From the NCBI GenBank assembly GCA_035345935.1, contig DAORDK010000001.1, positions 1 to 64,000 of the forward strand: a DNA stretch of 64,000 nt, read 5' to 3'. This stretch comes from SSSZ01 sp035345935 (GTDB lineage Bacteria > Pseudomonadota > Gammaproteobacteria > Burkholderiales > Rhodocyclaceae). Position 1 is the first letter of the stretch. Each line of letters starts with the position of its first letter. This document shows, in pieces, positions 51,335 to 62,773 of the stretch. The position numbers and the translations under genes are program-made. A model generated the notes under the pieces. The model searched no databases, had not been told where the DNA came from, and worked only from the letters and a program-made list of their open reading frames with translations.

Positions 51335-51777
51335 TGAAGCGCTTCCGCCTCCTGCTCGCCCTGCTTCTTTTCCCTTGCTGGGCGGCCTTGTCCGACCCCG
51401 CACGGGCCGACGTATTCGTCGTCGTCCATCGCGACAGTCCCTTGCGTGAACTGACTCCATCCCAGGTTTCCGATCTCTACCTCGGCCGTTCCCGCAGCCT
51501 GCCGGGCAGCGAGGCGATCTTGGTCATCGAACGCGGTCAGGACAGCAGTTTGCGCGCGAGCTTTTTCCGTCTGCTCAACGGCATGTCGCTCAAGCAGATC
51601 AACGCCTACTGGGCTCGGCTGCAATTCAGCGGCCAGGTGCTACCGCCGCCGAACTTCGGCGATTCTAAGCTTCTGCTTGCCGCGATCCGCTCGAATCGTC
51701 TGGCCATCGGTTACATCGATGCATCCGAAGCCGACGACAGCGTGAGTGTCGTGCTGCGATTGCGGGATACCCAATGA
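51334..51777 (+). CDS. PstS-like periplasmic protein (short, phosphate-binding-type fold)
   Basis: 147 residues with signal peptide (MKRFRLLLALLLFPCWAALS, up to ARA). The remaining part resembles one lobe of phosphate-binding proteins: VFVVVHRDSPLRELTPSQVSDLYLGRSRSLP, the FRLLNGMSLKQINAYWARLQFSGQ region, and RSNRLAIGYIDASEA. It is much shorter than PstS (about 320), so it is a single-lobe member of the group. The ATG overlaps the porin stop, and the cyclase follows 13 bp after its stop. Confidence 0.82.
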   Translation: MKRFRLLLALLLFPCWAALSDPARADVFVVVHRDSPLRELTPSQVSDLYLGRSRSLPGSEAILVIERGQDSSLRASFFRLLNGMSLKQINAYWARLQFSGQVLPPPNFGDSKLLLAAIRSNRLAIGYIDASEADDSVSVVLRLRDTQ

Positions 51778-51790
51778 ACGCATTCCCGCC

Positions 51791-52975
51791 ATGAAACTGC
51801 CCGGACGCAGCAGTCTCGAGCGTAAGCTCGGCCTTCGCGTCGGCGCCGGCCTTGCCGCCTTTGCGGTTGTCGCCGTTCTGTTGACCGCGGCTTTCGCCTA
51901 TCGCTACCAGTTGCAGGCAAGCCGCGCGCTGCAGAGACAATTGATCTCCGTCGTCAGCACTCAGGCCGAAGTGGCTGTGTTTGCCGAAAATGCCATCATC
52001 GCCAACGGAGTGATCGATGGCCTCCTCGCCAATCCCCTGCTGCTCGCGGTGCGTATCCGGTCGAACCAGGGTTTCGTAGCCAGCGGCGGCCAGATCGCCA
52101 CGTTCGCAGACGCCAATGCCTTTACCAGCTACGCCTTGCACGCGCCTAGCAATCCCACCGTCACCATCGGCCAGATCGACGTGGTCATGAATTCCGAGCA
52201 GGTCACGGCCGCAGCGCTGACGTCAACCCAGATCCTGCTCGCCACCATCACCTTGCAGGTCATCCTGGCAGCCGTACTGATCGTCTGGGTATCTCGGCGC
52301 GTCATCATCCGCCCCATTGTCGAACTGGCCTCCCACCTGGCCGAGATCGAGCCCGGCAGCGGCGTTCGCGTCGCGGTCTCCGACAAGCACGAGGACGACG
52401 AAATCGGGCAACTCTCCCGCAGCGCCAACGCGCTCATCGATGCCCATGAATACGCCCTTGCCGAATTGCGCGCCTTGGCTACCATCGACAGTCTGACCGG
52501 CACCTCCAACCGACGCGAATTCATCCGCCGCATGGAGGACGAACTGGTGCGCATCCAGCGCCTGGAATCAGCCCGCGCCACGATTCTCATGCTTGACATT
52601 GATCACTTCAAGAATATCAACGACACCCACGGCCACGCGGCGGGCGACGCCGCCCTCATGCAACTGGGCACGATCCTGAGGAGCAACGCGCGGCGTATCG
52701 ATACCGTAGGCCGCATCGGCGGCGAGGAATTCGCCATCCTCCTGGTCAGCACCGATGTCAGCCAAGGAGCACACTTTGCCGAGCGTCTGCGCACGATAGT
52801 GGCCGAGACGCCGGTGGCTTATGAGGGACGGCTTATCCAGATGACCATGAGCATCGGGATAACCGAGCTAGCTCAGTCAGACGGCGACTCAACGGTCGCC
52901 CTCGCACGCGCTGACAAGGCGCTCTACCTCGCGAAAGACCAGGGGCGCAACCGCGTCGTGGCCACGCCGATCTAA
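51791..52975 (+). CDS. Membrane diguanylate cyclase (CHASE8-like/HAMP-GGDEF)
   Basis: 394 residues. Helix 1 about 15-37, a periplasmic sensor of about 110 residues (CHASE8-like), helix 2 (ILLATITLQVILAAVLIVW), HAMP, then GGDEF: ATIDSLTGTSNRREF, MLDIDHFKNINDTHGHAAGD and RIGGEEFAILL. All active-site residues are present, and an RxxD inhibitory site (RRID) sits five residues before GGEEF. It should make c-di-GMP in response to a periplasmic cue, perhaps through the PstS-like partner. Confidence 0.92.
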   Translation: MKLPGRSSLERKLGLRVGAGLAAFAVVAVLLTAAFAYRYQLQASRALQRQLISVVSTQAEVAVFAENAIIANGVIDGLLANPLLLAVRIRSNQGFVASGGQIATFADANAFTSYALHAPSNPTVTIGQIDVVMNSEQVTAAALTSTQILLATITLQVILAAVLIVWVSRRVIIRPIVELASHLAEIEPGSGVRVAVSDKHEDDEIGQLSRSANALIDAHEYALAELRALATIDSLTGTSNRREFIRRMEDELVRIQRLESARATILMLDIDHFKNINDTHGHAAGDAALMQLGTILRSNARRIDTVGRIGGEEFAILLVSTDVSQGAHFAERLRTIVAETPVAYEGRLIQMTMSIGITELAQSDGDSTVALARADKALYLAKDQGRNRVVATPI

Positions 52976-53366
52976 CCCACCCGCCTACGGACACCCAGCA
53001 ATACTTTTTTGGAGAGTCGATACCGACCCGTTGGCTCCCCCGGTTGACGGCGCGCTCCCAAGTACAGGTCGCACGGCTCGCCTTACTTTGAGCCTTGAGT
53101 CCGTCAGCCGGACGCCTCCGGTGTGTACTCGCATGCGCCGAAGAGGAAACCGACGTTCGGCAGATTGAACTCGAAAATGGTGGCTCGCCTGCGCTTCGTC
53201 TCTCTCCCGGGGCAGAATGTCGATCCGTCGGATTGGCCGGGAATGTCGCTCGCGAAGTCGGCTCAAGGTCAGCTCCGGGGCGGATGCCCTCCGCGCGAAT
53301 CCAACCGACTCGACCCGAGAGCGATAGTCAAGCCTTGTTCGCCCCGGCGGTATAATCCCCCGCCTC
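52976..53366. other. 390-bp intergenic region before mfd
   Basis: No credible gene was recognised. Open frames on both strands are Arg-rich and lack family-like motifs; the minus-strand frame runs across most of the gap. The stretch may be a decayed element or an interspersed repeat remnant. Its right end carries the TATAAT box next to mfd. Confidence 0.5.
53351..53356 (+). promoter_or_regulatory. -10-like TATAAT only 10 bp before the mfd ATG
   Basis: GCGGTATAATCCCC contains a perfect -10 box whose expected start site falls about 4-6 nt before the annotated ATG at 53367. Thus the message would be nearly leaderless, or translation starts downstream. No convincing -35 is visible. Confidence 0.45.
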
Positions 53367-56774
<3,408 letters not shown>

Positions 56775-56818
56775 CCGGAGTGCGAATTCCCGCCGGGGCG
56801 TGCGGCGATCCGCTTACC

Positions 56819-58165
56819 TCACGCCAGTCCGACCCGAATCAGGCCGGCAAGCGCGCAAAGCGCGATGACCTTCATGATGTCTTGCTTGAACTTCCACAGG
56901 GCGACGAAGGCGACGAGGGAGACGAGGGCGGCAAATCCGTCGAATCCGCCGGAAAAAGGCGCCGCCTCGCTTGCCCGTGGGAAAATGACGTGCCAACCGA
57001 AAAACAGAGCCAGATTCAGAATCACCCCCACCACGGCGGCGGTGATTCCAGTGAGCGGAGCGGTGAATTTGAGGTCGCCATGGGTGGCCTCCACCAGCGG
57101 CCCTCCGGCCAGAATGAAGACGAAACTGGGCAGGAAGGTGAAGAAGGTCGCCACCGAAGCACCTGCGATTCCGGCCAGCAGCAGGGCATCGGGGCCGAAG
57201 ATCTGCTTGCTCCACGCACCGACGAAACCGACGAAGGACACCACCATGATCAAGGGCCCGGGAGTGGTTTCTCCCAGGGCGAGACCATCAATCATCTGGG
57301 CGCCGGTCAGCCATCCGTAGTGTTCCACTCCCCCCTGATAAACGTAGGGCAGCACGGCATAGGCACCGCCGAAGGTGAGCAGCGCGGCCTGGGTGAAAAA
57401 TTCACCCATGTCCCGTAGAACCGGCTGGACCAGGAGCGCCATGCCCCCCACCCACAAGCCCAGGGCCACGATCAGCAGCAGGGCCAGGCGGACGCCGCTG
57501 AAACGGGTGTGGGGAATGGGCGGGGTATCATCGTCGATGACCGCGGGACCATAGCTTTTCCCCCCTGATCCGTGACCAGCCCCAACCTGGAAGAGCGCCG
57601 GCGCAACTTGCCCACCGATGAAGCCAAGCAGCCCTGCGCCCAGCACGATCAGCGGAAAGGGCACCGCAAAGGCGAATATGGCCAGGAAGGAAGCGGCCGC
57701 CAGCGCCCACAGCACCCGGTTCTTCAAAGCGCGGGAGCCGATGCGCCAGGCGGCAAAGACGACGATGGCGACCACCGCCGGCTTGATTCCGTCGAAAACG
57801 GCCTTGACCGGCGTGATTTCGCCAAAGGCCATGTAGACGTAAGAAAGCGCCGCCAGAATGAGCAGGGAAGGGAGGACGAACAAGCTTCCCGCGACGACGC
57901 CCCCCCAAGTGCGGTGGAGCAGCCAACCGATGTAGATGGCAAGCTGCTGCGCCTCCGGTCCCGGCAGGAGCATGCAGTAATTGAGGGCATGCAGAAAACG
58001 GTGTTCGGAAATCCACCGCCGCTTCTCGACCAGTTCCTGATGCATGACGGCAATCTGGCCGGCGGGGCCGCCGAAGCTGATGAAGCCGAGCTTGAGCCAG
58101 TAGGCAAAGGCTTCCCAAAACGAGGGATGATGAGGGCGTTCCCGGGAAGGGCTTAGGTCATTCAT
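56819..58165 (-). CDS. chrA: Chromate efflux transporter ChrA (two-domain)
   Basis: 448 residues with about twelve membrane helices and two tandem CHR domains. The first contains LGFISFGGPAGQIAVMHQELV and LPGPEAQQLAIYIGW; the second contains LLTFGGAYAVLPYVYQ and ETTPGPLIMVVSFVGF. This is the long ChrA form that expels chromate. The regulator ChrB is not next to it. It might be constitutive or serve a housekeeping anion function. Confidence 0.93.
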   Translation of the reverse strand: MNDLSPSRERPHHPSFWEAFAYWLKLGFISFGGPAGQIAVMHQELVEKRRWISEHRFLHALNYCMLLPGPEAQQLAIYIGWLLHRTWGGVVAGSLFVLPSLLILAALSYVYMAFGEITPVKAVFDGIKPAVVAIVVFAAWRIGSRALKNRVLWALAAASFLAIFAFAVPFPLIVLGAGLLGFIGGQVAPALFQVGAGHGSGGKSYGPAVIDDDTPPIPHTRFSGVRLALLLIVALGLWVGGMALLVQPVLRDMGEFFTQAALLTFGGAYAVLPYVYQGGVEHYGWLTGAQMIDGLALGETTPGPLIMVVSFVGFVGAWSKQIFGPDALLLAGIAGASVATFFTFLPSFVFILAGGPLVEATHGDLKFTAPLTGITAAVVGVILNLALFFGWHVIFPRASEAAPFSGGFDGFAALVSLVAFVALWKFKQDIMKVIALCALAGLIRVGLA

Positions 58166-58391
58166 GGACTCTAGTCGGCGGGCAAACCGCCATGTGGCCA
58201 GGGGATATTTGCTGCGGACTCAACCCGCCGCAGACGTCCGGCATGTTACACCGCCAGCGAGTCTCTTCAGAGCCGCAGGGCCGGCGATGCCACCCGTTTT
58301 CGCGGCGCAGCCCTCCGTTTTCATCGCCATGGGTGCCGAGTCTCCTCACCCTGTGTAAACTGCCCACTGTTTCCCCCACCCCGAATCGTCC
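58166..58391. other. Intergenic region between chrA and modB
   Basis: 226 bp separating divergent chrA and modB. No coding frame with family features, no modA remnant and no ModE-type palindrome was recognised by eye. It must hold the modBC promoter. Confidence 0.5.
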
Positions 58392-59075
58392 ATGGACAGT
58401 GCTCTGGCTCCCGATTTCGCGGCCATCTGGTTGACCCTCAAGCTCGCCGCGGTGGTGACCGTGCTGCTCCTGGTCGTGGGGACTCCCATCGCCTGGTGGC
58501 TGGCGCGCACCCGTTCGCCCCTCAAAGCCGCCGTGGGAGCCTTGGTCGCCCTGCCCCTGGTTCTGCCCCCCACGGTCCTCGGTTTCTATCTGTTGGTCGC
58601 CATGGGACCCAACGGACCGGTGGGCGCCCTCACCGAATCGCTGGGATTGGGACTCCTGCCCTTCACCTTCGCAGGTCTGGTGGTGGGATCGGTGATCTAC
58701 TCGCTGCCCTTCGTCGTCCAGCCCGTCCAGAACGCTTTCGAGGCCATCGGAACTCGCCCCCTGGAGGCGGCGGCAACGCTGCGCGCCGGCCCCTGGGACA
58801 GCTTCTGGTCGGTGGCCGTCCCCCTTGCCCGGCCCGGGATCGTCACCGGCGCGATTTTGGGTTTCGCCCACACGGTCGGCGAATTCGGCGTCGTCCTGAT
58901 GATAGGCGGCAATATTCCGGAGAAGACGCGGGTCGTTTCGGTCCAGATTTACGACCACGTCGAAGCCCTCGAATACGTCCATGCCCACTGGCTTGCCGGA
59001 GGCATGGTGGTCTTCAGCTTCCTGGTCCTGCTGGCGCTCTATACCCTCAATCCCCAGCGGAGCCTGCGCAATTGA
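58392..59075 (+). CDS. modB: Molybdate ABC transporter permease
   Basis: 227 residues, five to six membrane helices. LPLVLPPTVLGFYLLVAMGP and the EAA motif region LEAAATLRAGPWDSFWSVAVPLARPG are typical of ModB, as is GFAHTVGEFGVVLMIGGNIPEKTRVVSVQIYD. The ATPase gene modC follows with a TTGA overlap. The binding protein gene modA is not in the window. Confidence 0.94.
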   Translation: MDSALAPDFAAIWLTLKLAAVVTVLLLVVGTPIAWWLARTRSPLKAAVGALVALPLVLPPTVLGFYLLVAMGPNGPVGALTESLGLGLLPFTFAGLVVGSVIYSLPFVVQPVQNAFEAIGTRPLEAAATLRAGPWDSFWSVAVPLARPGIVTGAILGFAHTVGEFGVVLMIGGNIPEKTRVVSVQIYDHVEALEYVHAHWLAGGMVVFSFLVLLALYTLNPQRSLRN

Positions 59076-60151
59076 GCGCAGGCATTCGCGCCCGCTTTCG
59101 CCTTGATCGGGGAGGATTTGCCCTCGACGTGGATCTGGAATTGCCGGGAAAAGGCATCAGTGCCCTCTTCGGCCCTTCGGGCTGCGGAAAAACCACGTTT
59201 CTGAGAGCCCTGGCGGGCCTCGAGCATCCGGCCGGCGGCTACATCGCGGTCGGGGACGAAATCTGGCAGGACGACGCCCGCGGCATCTTCGTCCCTACCC
59301 ATCGCCGTTCCCTGGGCTACGTCTTTCAGGAAGCGAGCCTGTTCGAACATCTAACCGTGAAGGCGAATGTCGAATTCGGGCTGCGCCGCATCCCGGCCGC
59401 AAGCCGGCTCTTCAAGACCGACGCGGTTGCGGATCTGCTGGGTATCGCCGGACTTCTCGACCGGCGACCGGCGGGTCTTTCCGGGGGCGAGCGCCAGCGG
59501 GTGGCGATCGCTCGGGCACTCCTCAGCGCCCCCCGTCTGCTGCTCATGGACGAACCCCTCGCCGCCCTGGACCTCAAGCGCAAGCGGGAAATCCTGCCCT
59601 ATCTGCAACGACTGCACGCGGAACTGTCGATTCCGGTCGTTTACGTCAGCCACGCTCCCGGGGAAGTTGCGCGCCTCGCCGATCACCTGGTTCTCCTCGA
59701 TGGCGGCCGGGTCGCCGCCAGCGGCCCCCTGGGCGAAACCCTGGCGCGGATCGACCTGCCGGCGACGTTTTCCGACAATGCCGGCGTCGTCCTCGATACC
59801 GTGCTCGCCAGCCATGAACCGGATCATCTCTCCCGTCTCGAGTTCCCTGGCGGCTGGATGCTCGTGGGTCAACGGCCCGAAGCCGCCGGATCCCGGCTGC
59901 GCTGCCGCATCTACGCCCGGGATGTGAGTCTCGCCCTGGAACGCCCCCTAGGGACCAGCATCACCAATCTGCTGCCCGCCACCGTCGCTGCCGTCGCTCC
60001 TACCCACCAGCCGGGCCACGTGCTGGTTCAGTTGCAGGTCGGCGAGTCCCGCCTGCTCGCGCGCATCTCCGAACGTTCACGTCGGGAACTGGCGGTAGAA
60101 CCCGGGTTGCGCCTGTGGGCCCAGATCAAGGCTGTCGCTCCATTGGCATGA
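59072..60151 (+). CDS. modC: Molybdate ABC transporter ATP-binding protein
   Basis: 359 residues from a TTG start overlapping the modB stop (TTGA). Walker A is FGPSGCGKTTFLRAL, the signature LSGGERQRVAIARAL, Walker B LLLMDEPLAALD, and the switch His is in VYVSHAPGEVA. The C-terminal TOBE domain (about 285-355; GTSITNLLPATVAAVAP) is the molybdate-binding part of ModC. A longer frame starting inside modB is an artefact. The last 26 bp overlap the convergent sirtuin gene. Confidence 0.94.
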   Translation: MSAGIRARFRLDRGGFALDVDLELPGKGISALFGPSGCGKTTFLRALAGLEHPAGGYIAVGDEIWQDDARGIFVPTHRRSLGYVFQEASLFEHLTVKANVEFGLRRIPAASRLFKTDAVADLLGIAGLLDRRPAGLSGGERQRVAIARALLSAPRLLLMDEPLAALDLKRKREILPYLQRLHAELSIPVVYVSHAPGEVARLADHLVLLDGGRVAASGPLGETLARIDLPATFSDNAGVVLDTVLASHEPDHLSRLEFPGGWMLVGQRPEAAGSRLRCRIYARDVSLALERPLGTSITNLLPATVAAVAPTHQPGHVLVQLQVGESRLLARISERSRRELAVEPGLRLWAQIKAVAPLA

Positions 60152-61067
60152 AGCCTAGCAGGCCGCAGAGTTCCTCGAGGGCCGCTACGCAATCGCCACT
60201 GATCTTGAGCGCCAGCAGCGGATCGGCCCGGGTCGCGCCGCGATTGATCGCAATCACCGGCTTGCCCTGGGCTTGGGCGCGCTCGACGAGGCGATAGCCC
60301 GAGTACACCATGAGCGACGAGCCGACCACGATCAGCGAAGCGGCCGTGTCAACGGCGGTGGCGGCTGCGAGCGACCTTTCCCGGGGAACGCTGTCGCCGA
60401 AAAAGACTACGTCCGGTTTGAGGATGCCGCCACAGTCCGGACATGGCGGAACGGCTAGATCGGCGCCCAGGCTGTCCTCGATAGCCGCATCGCCGTCTGG
60501 CCTCGCGGAAGAGGCGGCGGCAGCATGCTCCCGCAGGTCCGGATTGGCGACTTCGATCCATGCCTGCACTTCGTGGCGGGGAAAGCGGGCTGCGCAGGCG
60601 AGACAAATCACGTCGCGGACGGCACCATGAAGCTCGACAACGCAGCGGCTCCCCGCCTTCCCGTGCAGACCGTCGACATTCTGCGTCACCAGTCCGCTCA
60701 TGCAACCGGCTGCCTCCAGGGTGGCAAGCGCCCGATGCCCCCCGTTGGGCAGGGCCTCGTCCATGCGCGGCCAGCCGAAATAGCTCCGCGTCCAATAGCG
60801 CCTGCGGGTCGCCTCGACAGTCAGAAATTCGTTCTGCAGGATCGGCTTTCTATGCTGCCACGCACCGCTCTCGTCGCGGTAAGCAGCCAACCCGCTGGCA
60901 GTACTGAGACCCGCCCCGGTGAGCACTGCCGCAGGACCGGGAACGAAACAGGCCGCCAGGGCTTCCAGATCGGCATCGGGAGTCAAGGGATTCTCCAACC
61001 AAGCAGGGGGTCCGATCGCCGGTTCCGGCAATGATTCAACGGCGCTTCCCTGCCAGGGGACCCTCAA
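60126..61067 (-). CDS. Sirtuin, NAD-dependent protein deacylase
   Basis: 313 residues with the Sir2 fold: LTGAGLSTASGLAAYRDESG (NAD loop), LVTQNVDGLHGKAG with ELHG (catalytic His), the zinc cysteines in CLACAARF and CPDCGGILKP, and VFFGDSVPRERS. The GAGLSTASGLAAYR loop and a spaced zinc site place it among bacterial class II (SIRT4-like) sirtuins. The TTG at 61067 overlaps the stop of the upstream gene (TTGA), so it is probably coupled to that secreted protein's gene; ATG-like alternatives are absent nearby. Confidence 0.88.
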   Translation of the reverse strand: MRVPWQGSAVESLPEPAIGPPAWLENPLTPDADLEALAACFVPGPAAVLTGAGLSTASGLAAYRDESGAWQHRKPILQNEFLTVEATRRRYWTRSYFGWPRMDEALPNGGHRALATLEAAGCMSGLVTQNVDGLHGKAGSRCVVELHGAVRDVICLACAARFPRHEVQAWIEVANPDLREHAAAASSARPDGDAAIEDSLGADLAVPPCPDCGGILKPDVVFFGDSVPRERSLAAATAVDTAASLIVVGSSLMVYSGYRLVERAQAQGKPVIAINRGATRADPLLALKISGDCVAALEELCGLLGFMPMERQP

Positions 61068-61768
61068 TTGCCCCCGCGAGGTCGCGTCGCTGCCAGAATG
61101 CGTGCAATTTCCCCGCCGCAACTGGCGGCCACCCGATCGTATTCCTCCCGGGTGTCGATTTCCCGTTGCGAAGCTTCGACACTCTCCAGCTGGCGTTTGA
61201 GGAAGGGCAGCCAGCGTTCGTCGAGTTCCTGCTGCAGCCGCGGCAGGGTCGTTCCGACCGGACCGCGCAGGGGATCGGCGTCGGCAAAGCGCCCGCGGAG
61301 TACCTCCTCGATCTGGGGACGAACGTCGCGGGCGTGGCGGCGATACGTGTCTGCATGGCGCATCTCATGGTCATGGATTGCCGTGAAGCCACAACTTCCC
61401 TTGGGAAATTCGCGACCGACATAGACCGTGATCGGCTGAAATCCGTACGCCACTGCAATCTGGACGCTTGAGCACTCCCATCGTCCGGCCGGGTCCTTCA
61501 GGATGCTGGTCGCCAGCTTCGCGCGGGCCTGGGCCAAGCCGGTGGTCAATCCAAGGACTGCCAGACCGGGGTCGGCATAGCGATGACTCATGCCCTTCAG
61601 CGCCGCGTAGCTTCGCCGGTAGTCCGTCGCGACCTCCGACTCCATCAGTTGGACGGAGATCGTGCTTCGCGGGAGCGCGGAACACGGGTCCGCGGCAACT
61701 GCCAATGGATTGAACGACGAGAGCGAGCAGAGCAGTGCTCCGGCCGCGATCTGCCGGGCAAACTTCAG
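61064..61768 (-). CDS. Secreted protein with an HDHEMRH metal-like motif, apparent CTG start
   Basis: 234 residues. The frame open to 61768 gives a signal-peptide-like start (KFARQIAAGALLCSLSSF, cleavage near AVAA-DPC) only if translation begins at CTG 61768, which overlaps the upstream stop as CTGA. A TTG at 61705 would delete the signal. The mature part holds AIHDHEMRHADTYRRHA, a cluster of His/Glu that could bind zinc as in metallopeptidases, and a helical C-terminal half (RLQQELDERWLPFLKRQLESVE). No family was recognised with confidence. Located between an 83-aa gene and a sirtuin gene. Confidence 0.65.
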   Translation of the reverse strand: MKFARQIAAGALLCSLSSFNPLAVAADPCSALPRSTISVQLMESEVATDYRRSYAALKGMSHRYADPGLAVLGLTTGLAQARAKLATSILKDPAGRWECSSVQIAVAYGFQPITVYVGREFPKGSCGFTAIHDHEMRHADTYRRHARDVRPQIEEVLRGRFADADPLRGPVGTTLPRLQQELDERWLPFLKRQLESVEASQREIDTREEYDRVAASCGGEIARILAATRPRGGN

Positions 61769-62016
61769 GCGGCCACCGAGAGGCCGCGGGGTTCTCTCTC
61801 AAGGCGATTGATTTCGGCCCGCAGAGCAGCCTGCTTTCCCGCCGTGATCATGCAGGTGCCGTTGCGCCATTCGAAATGGACGCGATGGGCACGGACTCCC
61901 GCCCGGTAGAGGGCGAGCGCAACCGACTTGATTTCGGACTGCTCAAGGCGGCGTCCGTCGTTGAGTTCGGCAACGAATTCGTCTTTGAACAGGATTACGT
62001 TAGCGCTGATCGTCAT
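61765..62016 (-). CDS. Small protein of unknown function upstream of the secreted/sirtuin genes
   Basis: 83 residues, from ATG 62016 preceded by AGGAG. Two-part pattern: MTISANVILFKDEFVAEL with a polar middle (DGRRLEQSEIKSVALALYRAG), and a C-terminal charged helix (KQAALRAEINRLERE). It lacks a signal peptide and any motif known to me. It is first in a three-gene unit, and its stop supplies the TGA of the CTGA overlap. Confidence 0.7.
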   Translation of the reverse strand: MTISANVILFKDEFVAELNDGRRLEQSEIKSVALALYRAGVRAHRVHFEWRNGTCMITAGKQAALRAEINRLEREPRGLSVAA

Positions 62017-62110
62017 GGCGTCTCCTTCTAGGTTTGAGGAAAGCATAAAACGCGTTTCGCATCCTGCCTGTGACAGATTACACACTTATGACCATGTGGG
62101 TTATAGGGTA

Positions 62111-62124
62111 TTGATTTTCCTGAA
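62111..62124. promoter_or_regulatory. FNR/Dnr-like box upstream of the NorE-like gene
   Basis: TTGAT, 4 bp, CTGAA agrees with TTGAT-N4-ATCAA at 8 of 10 positions. It lies about 60 bp before the NorE-like ATG and about 95 bp from the divergent small gene. A separate ATCAA half lies at 62130-62134. It fits anaerobic or nitric-oxide control but is based on one sequence only. Confidence 0.4.
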
Positions 62125-62183
62125 GTTGGATCAAAGCGCCAAAACGGTGTACCCGGCATGCTGGGGCAAAAATCCTTGTCGCC

Positions 62184-62768
62184 ATGCCTGCCCACAACCC
62201 ACCCCTCCCCGTCATGCCTGGATTTCCTGGCAACAAGGGAATCTGGGCGGGGATTACCTGTGAATTCGTCGAATTCACGGTCATGTTCGCCATCTATTTC
62301 ATCGCCCGCGCCCATTTCCCTGAAGCGTTCCAGCAGGGGGCCGAGCGCCTCTCGCGCGTCGCCGGAACGGTCATTACCCTCATCATGGTGACCAGCAGCT
62401 TCCTGGTCGCGGCCTCGGTCAACGCCCTGCGCAATCAACGCAGAAGCCAGGCCGTCCTGGCCCTGAGCACTGCCCTCGTCGTCGCCCTCGGCTATCCCGT
62501 CGCCAAGGCCCTCGAATTCAGTTGGAACCTCGCGCACGGCATTGACGGCGGCGCGGGAATTTTCTTCACGGTCTACTACTACCTGACCTTTAACCATCTG
62601 GTCCATGCCTCGTGGGGAATCCTTGGCATGATCTGGGTCCTGATCCGCCTCGCGAAGGGCGCCTACAGCGCCGAAGAGCATGCCGGACTGGAGGCCCTGG
62701 GAAGCTACTGGCACGCCACAGACCTCGTCTGGCTGGTGATTTTTCCGCTGTTCTACGTGATCAATTGA
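62184..62768 (+). CDS. norE: Cytochrome c oxidase subunit III-like protein (NorE type)
   Basis: 194 residues with five predicted helices: GIWAGITCEFVEFTVMFAIYFIAR, VITLIMVTSSFLVAASV, VVALGYPVAKALE, GAGIFFTVYYYLTFNHLVHASWGILGMIWVL and DLVWLVIFPLFYVI. It corresponds to NorE, an accessory membrane protein that associates with the NorCB nitric oxide reductase. No norCB, nir or heme-copper subunit I gene is in the window. It is followed 5 bp later by the norF-like gene. The start lacks a clear Shine-Dalgarno. Confidence 0.8.
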   Translation: MPAHNPPLPVMPGFPGNKGIWAGITCEFVEFTVMFAIYFIARAHFPEAFQQGAERLSRVAGTVITLIMVTSSFLVAASVNALRNQRRSQAVLALSTALVVALGYPVAKALEFSWNLAHGIDGGAGIFFTVYYYLTFNHLVHASWGILGMIWVLIRLAKGAYSAEEHAGLEALGSYWHATDLVWLVIFPLFYVIN

Positions 62769-62773
62769 TCCCC

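Noticed and set aside
58166..58391. ModE operator upstream of modB
   Set aside because: No TATA-type palindrome of the ModE kind is visible.
58496..59071. N-terminal extension of modC back into modB
   Set aside because: The extra residues are Arg/Gly-rich out-of-frame modB; ModC begins at the TTGA overlap.
62111..62134. TTGAT...ATCAA read as one FNR site
   Set aside because: Spacing is 14 bp instead of 4; the overlapping 62111-62124 box is a better match.
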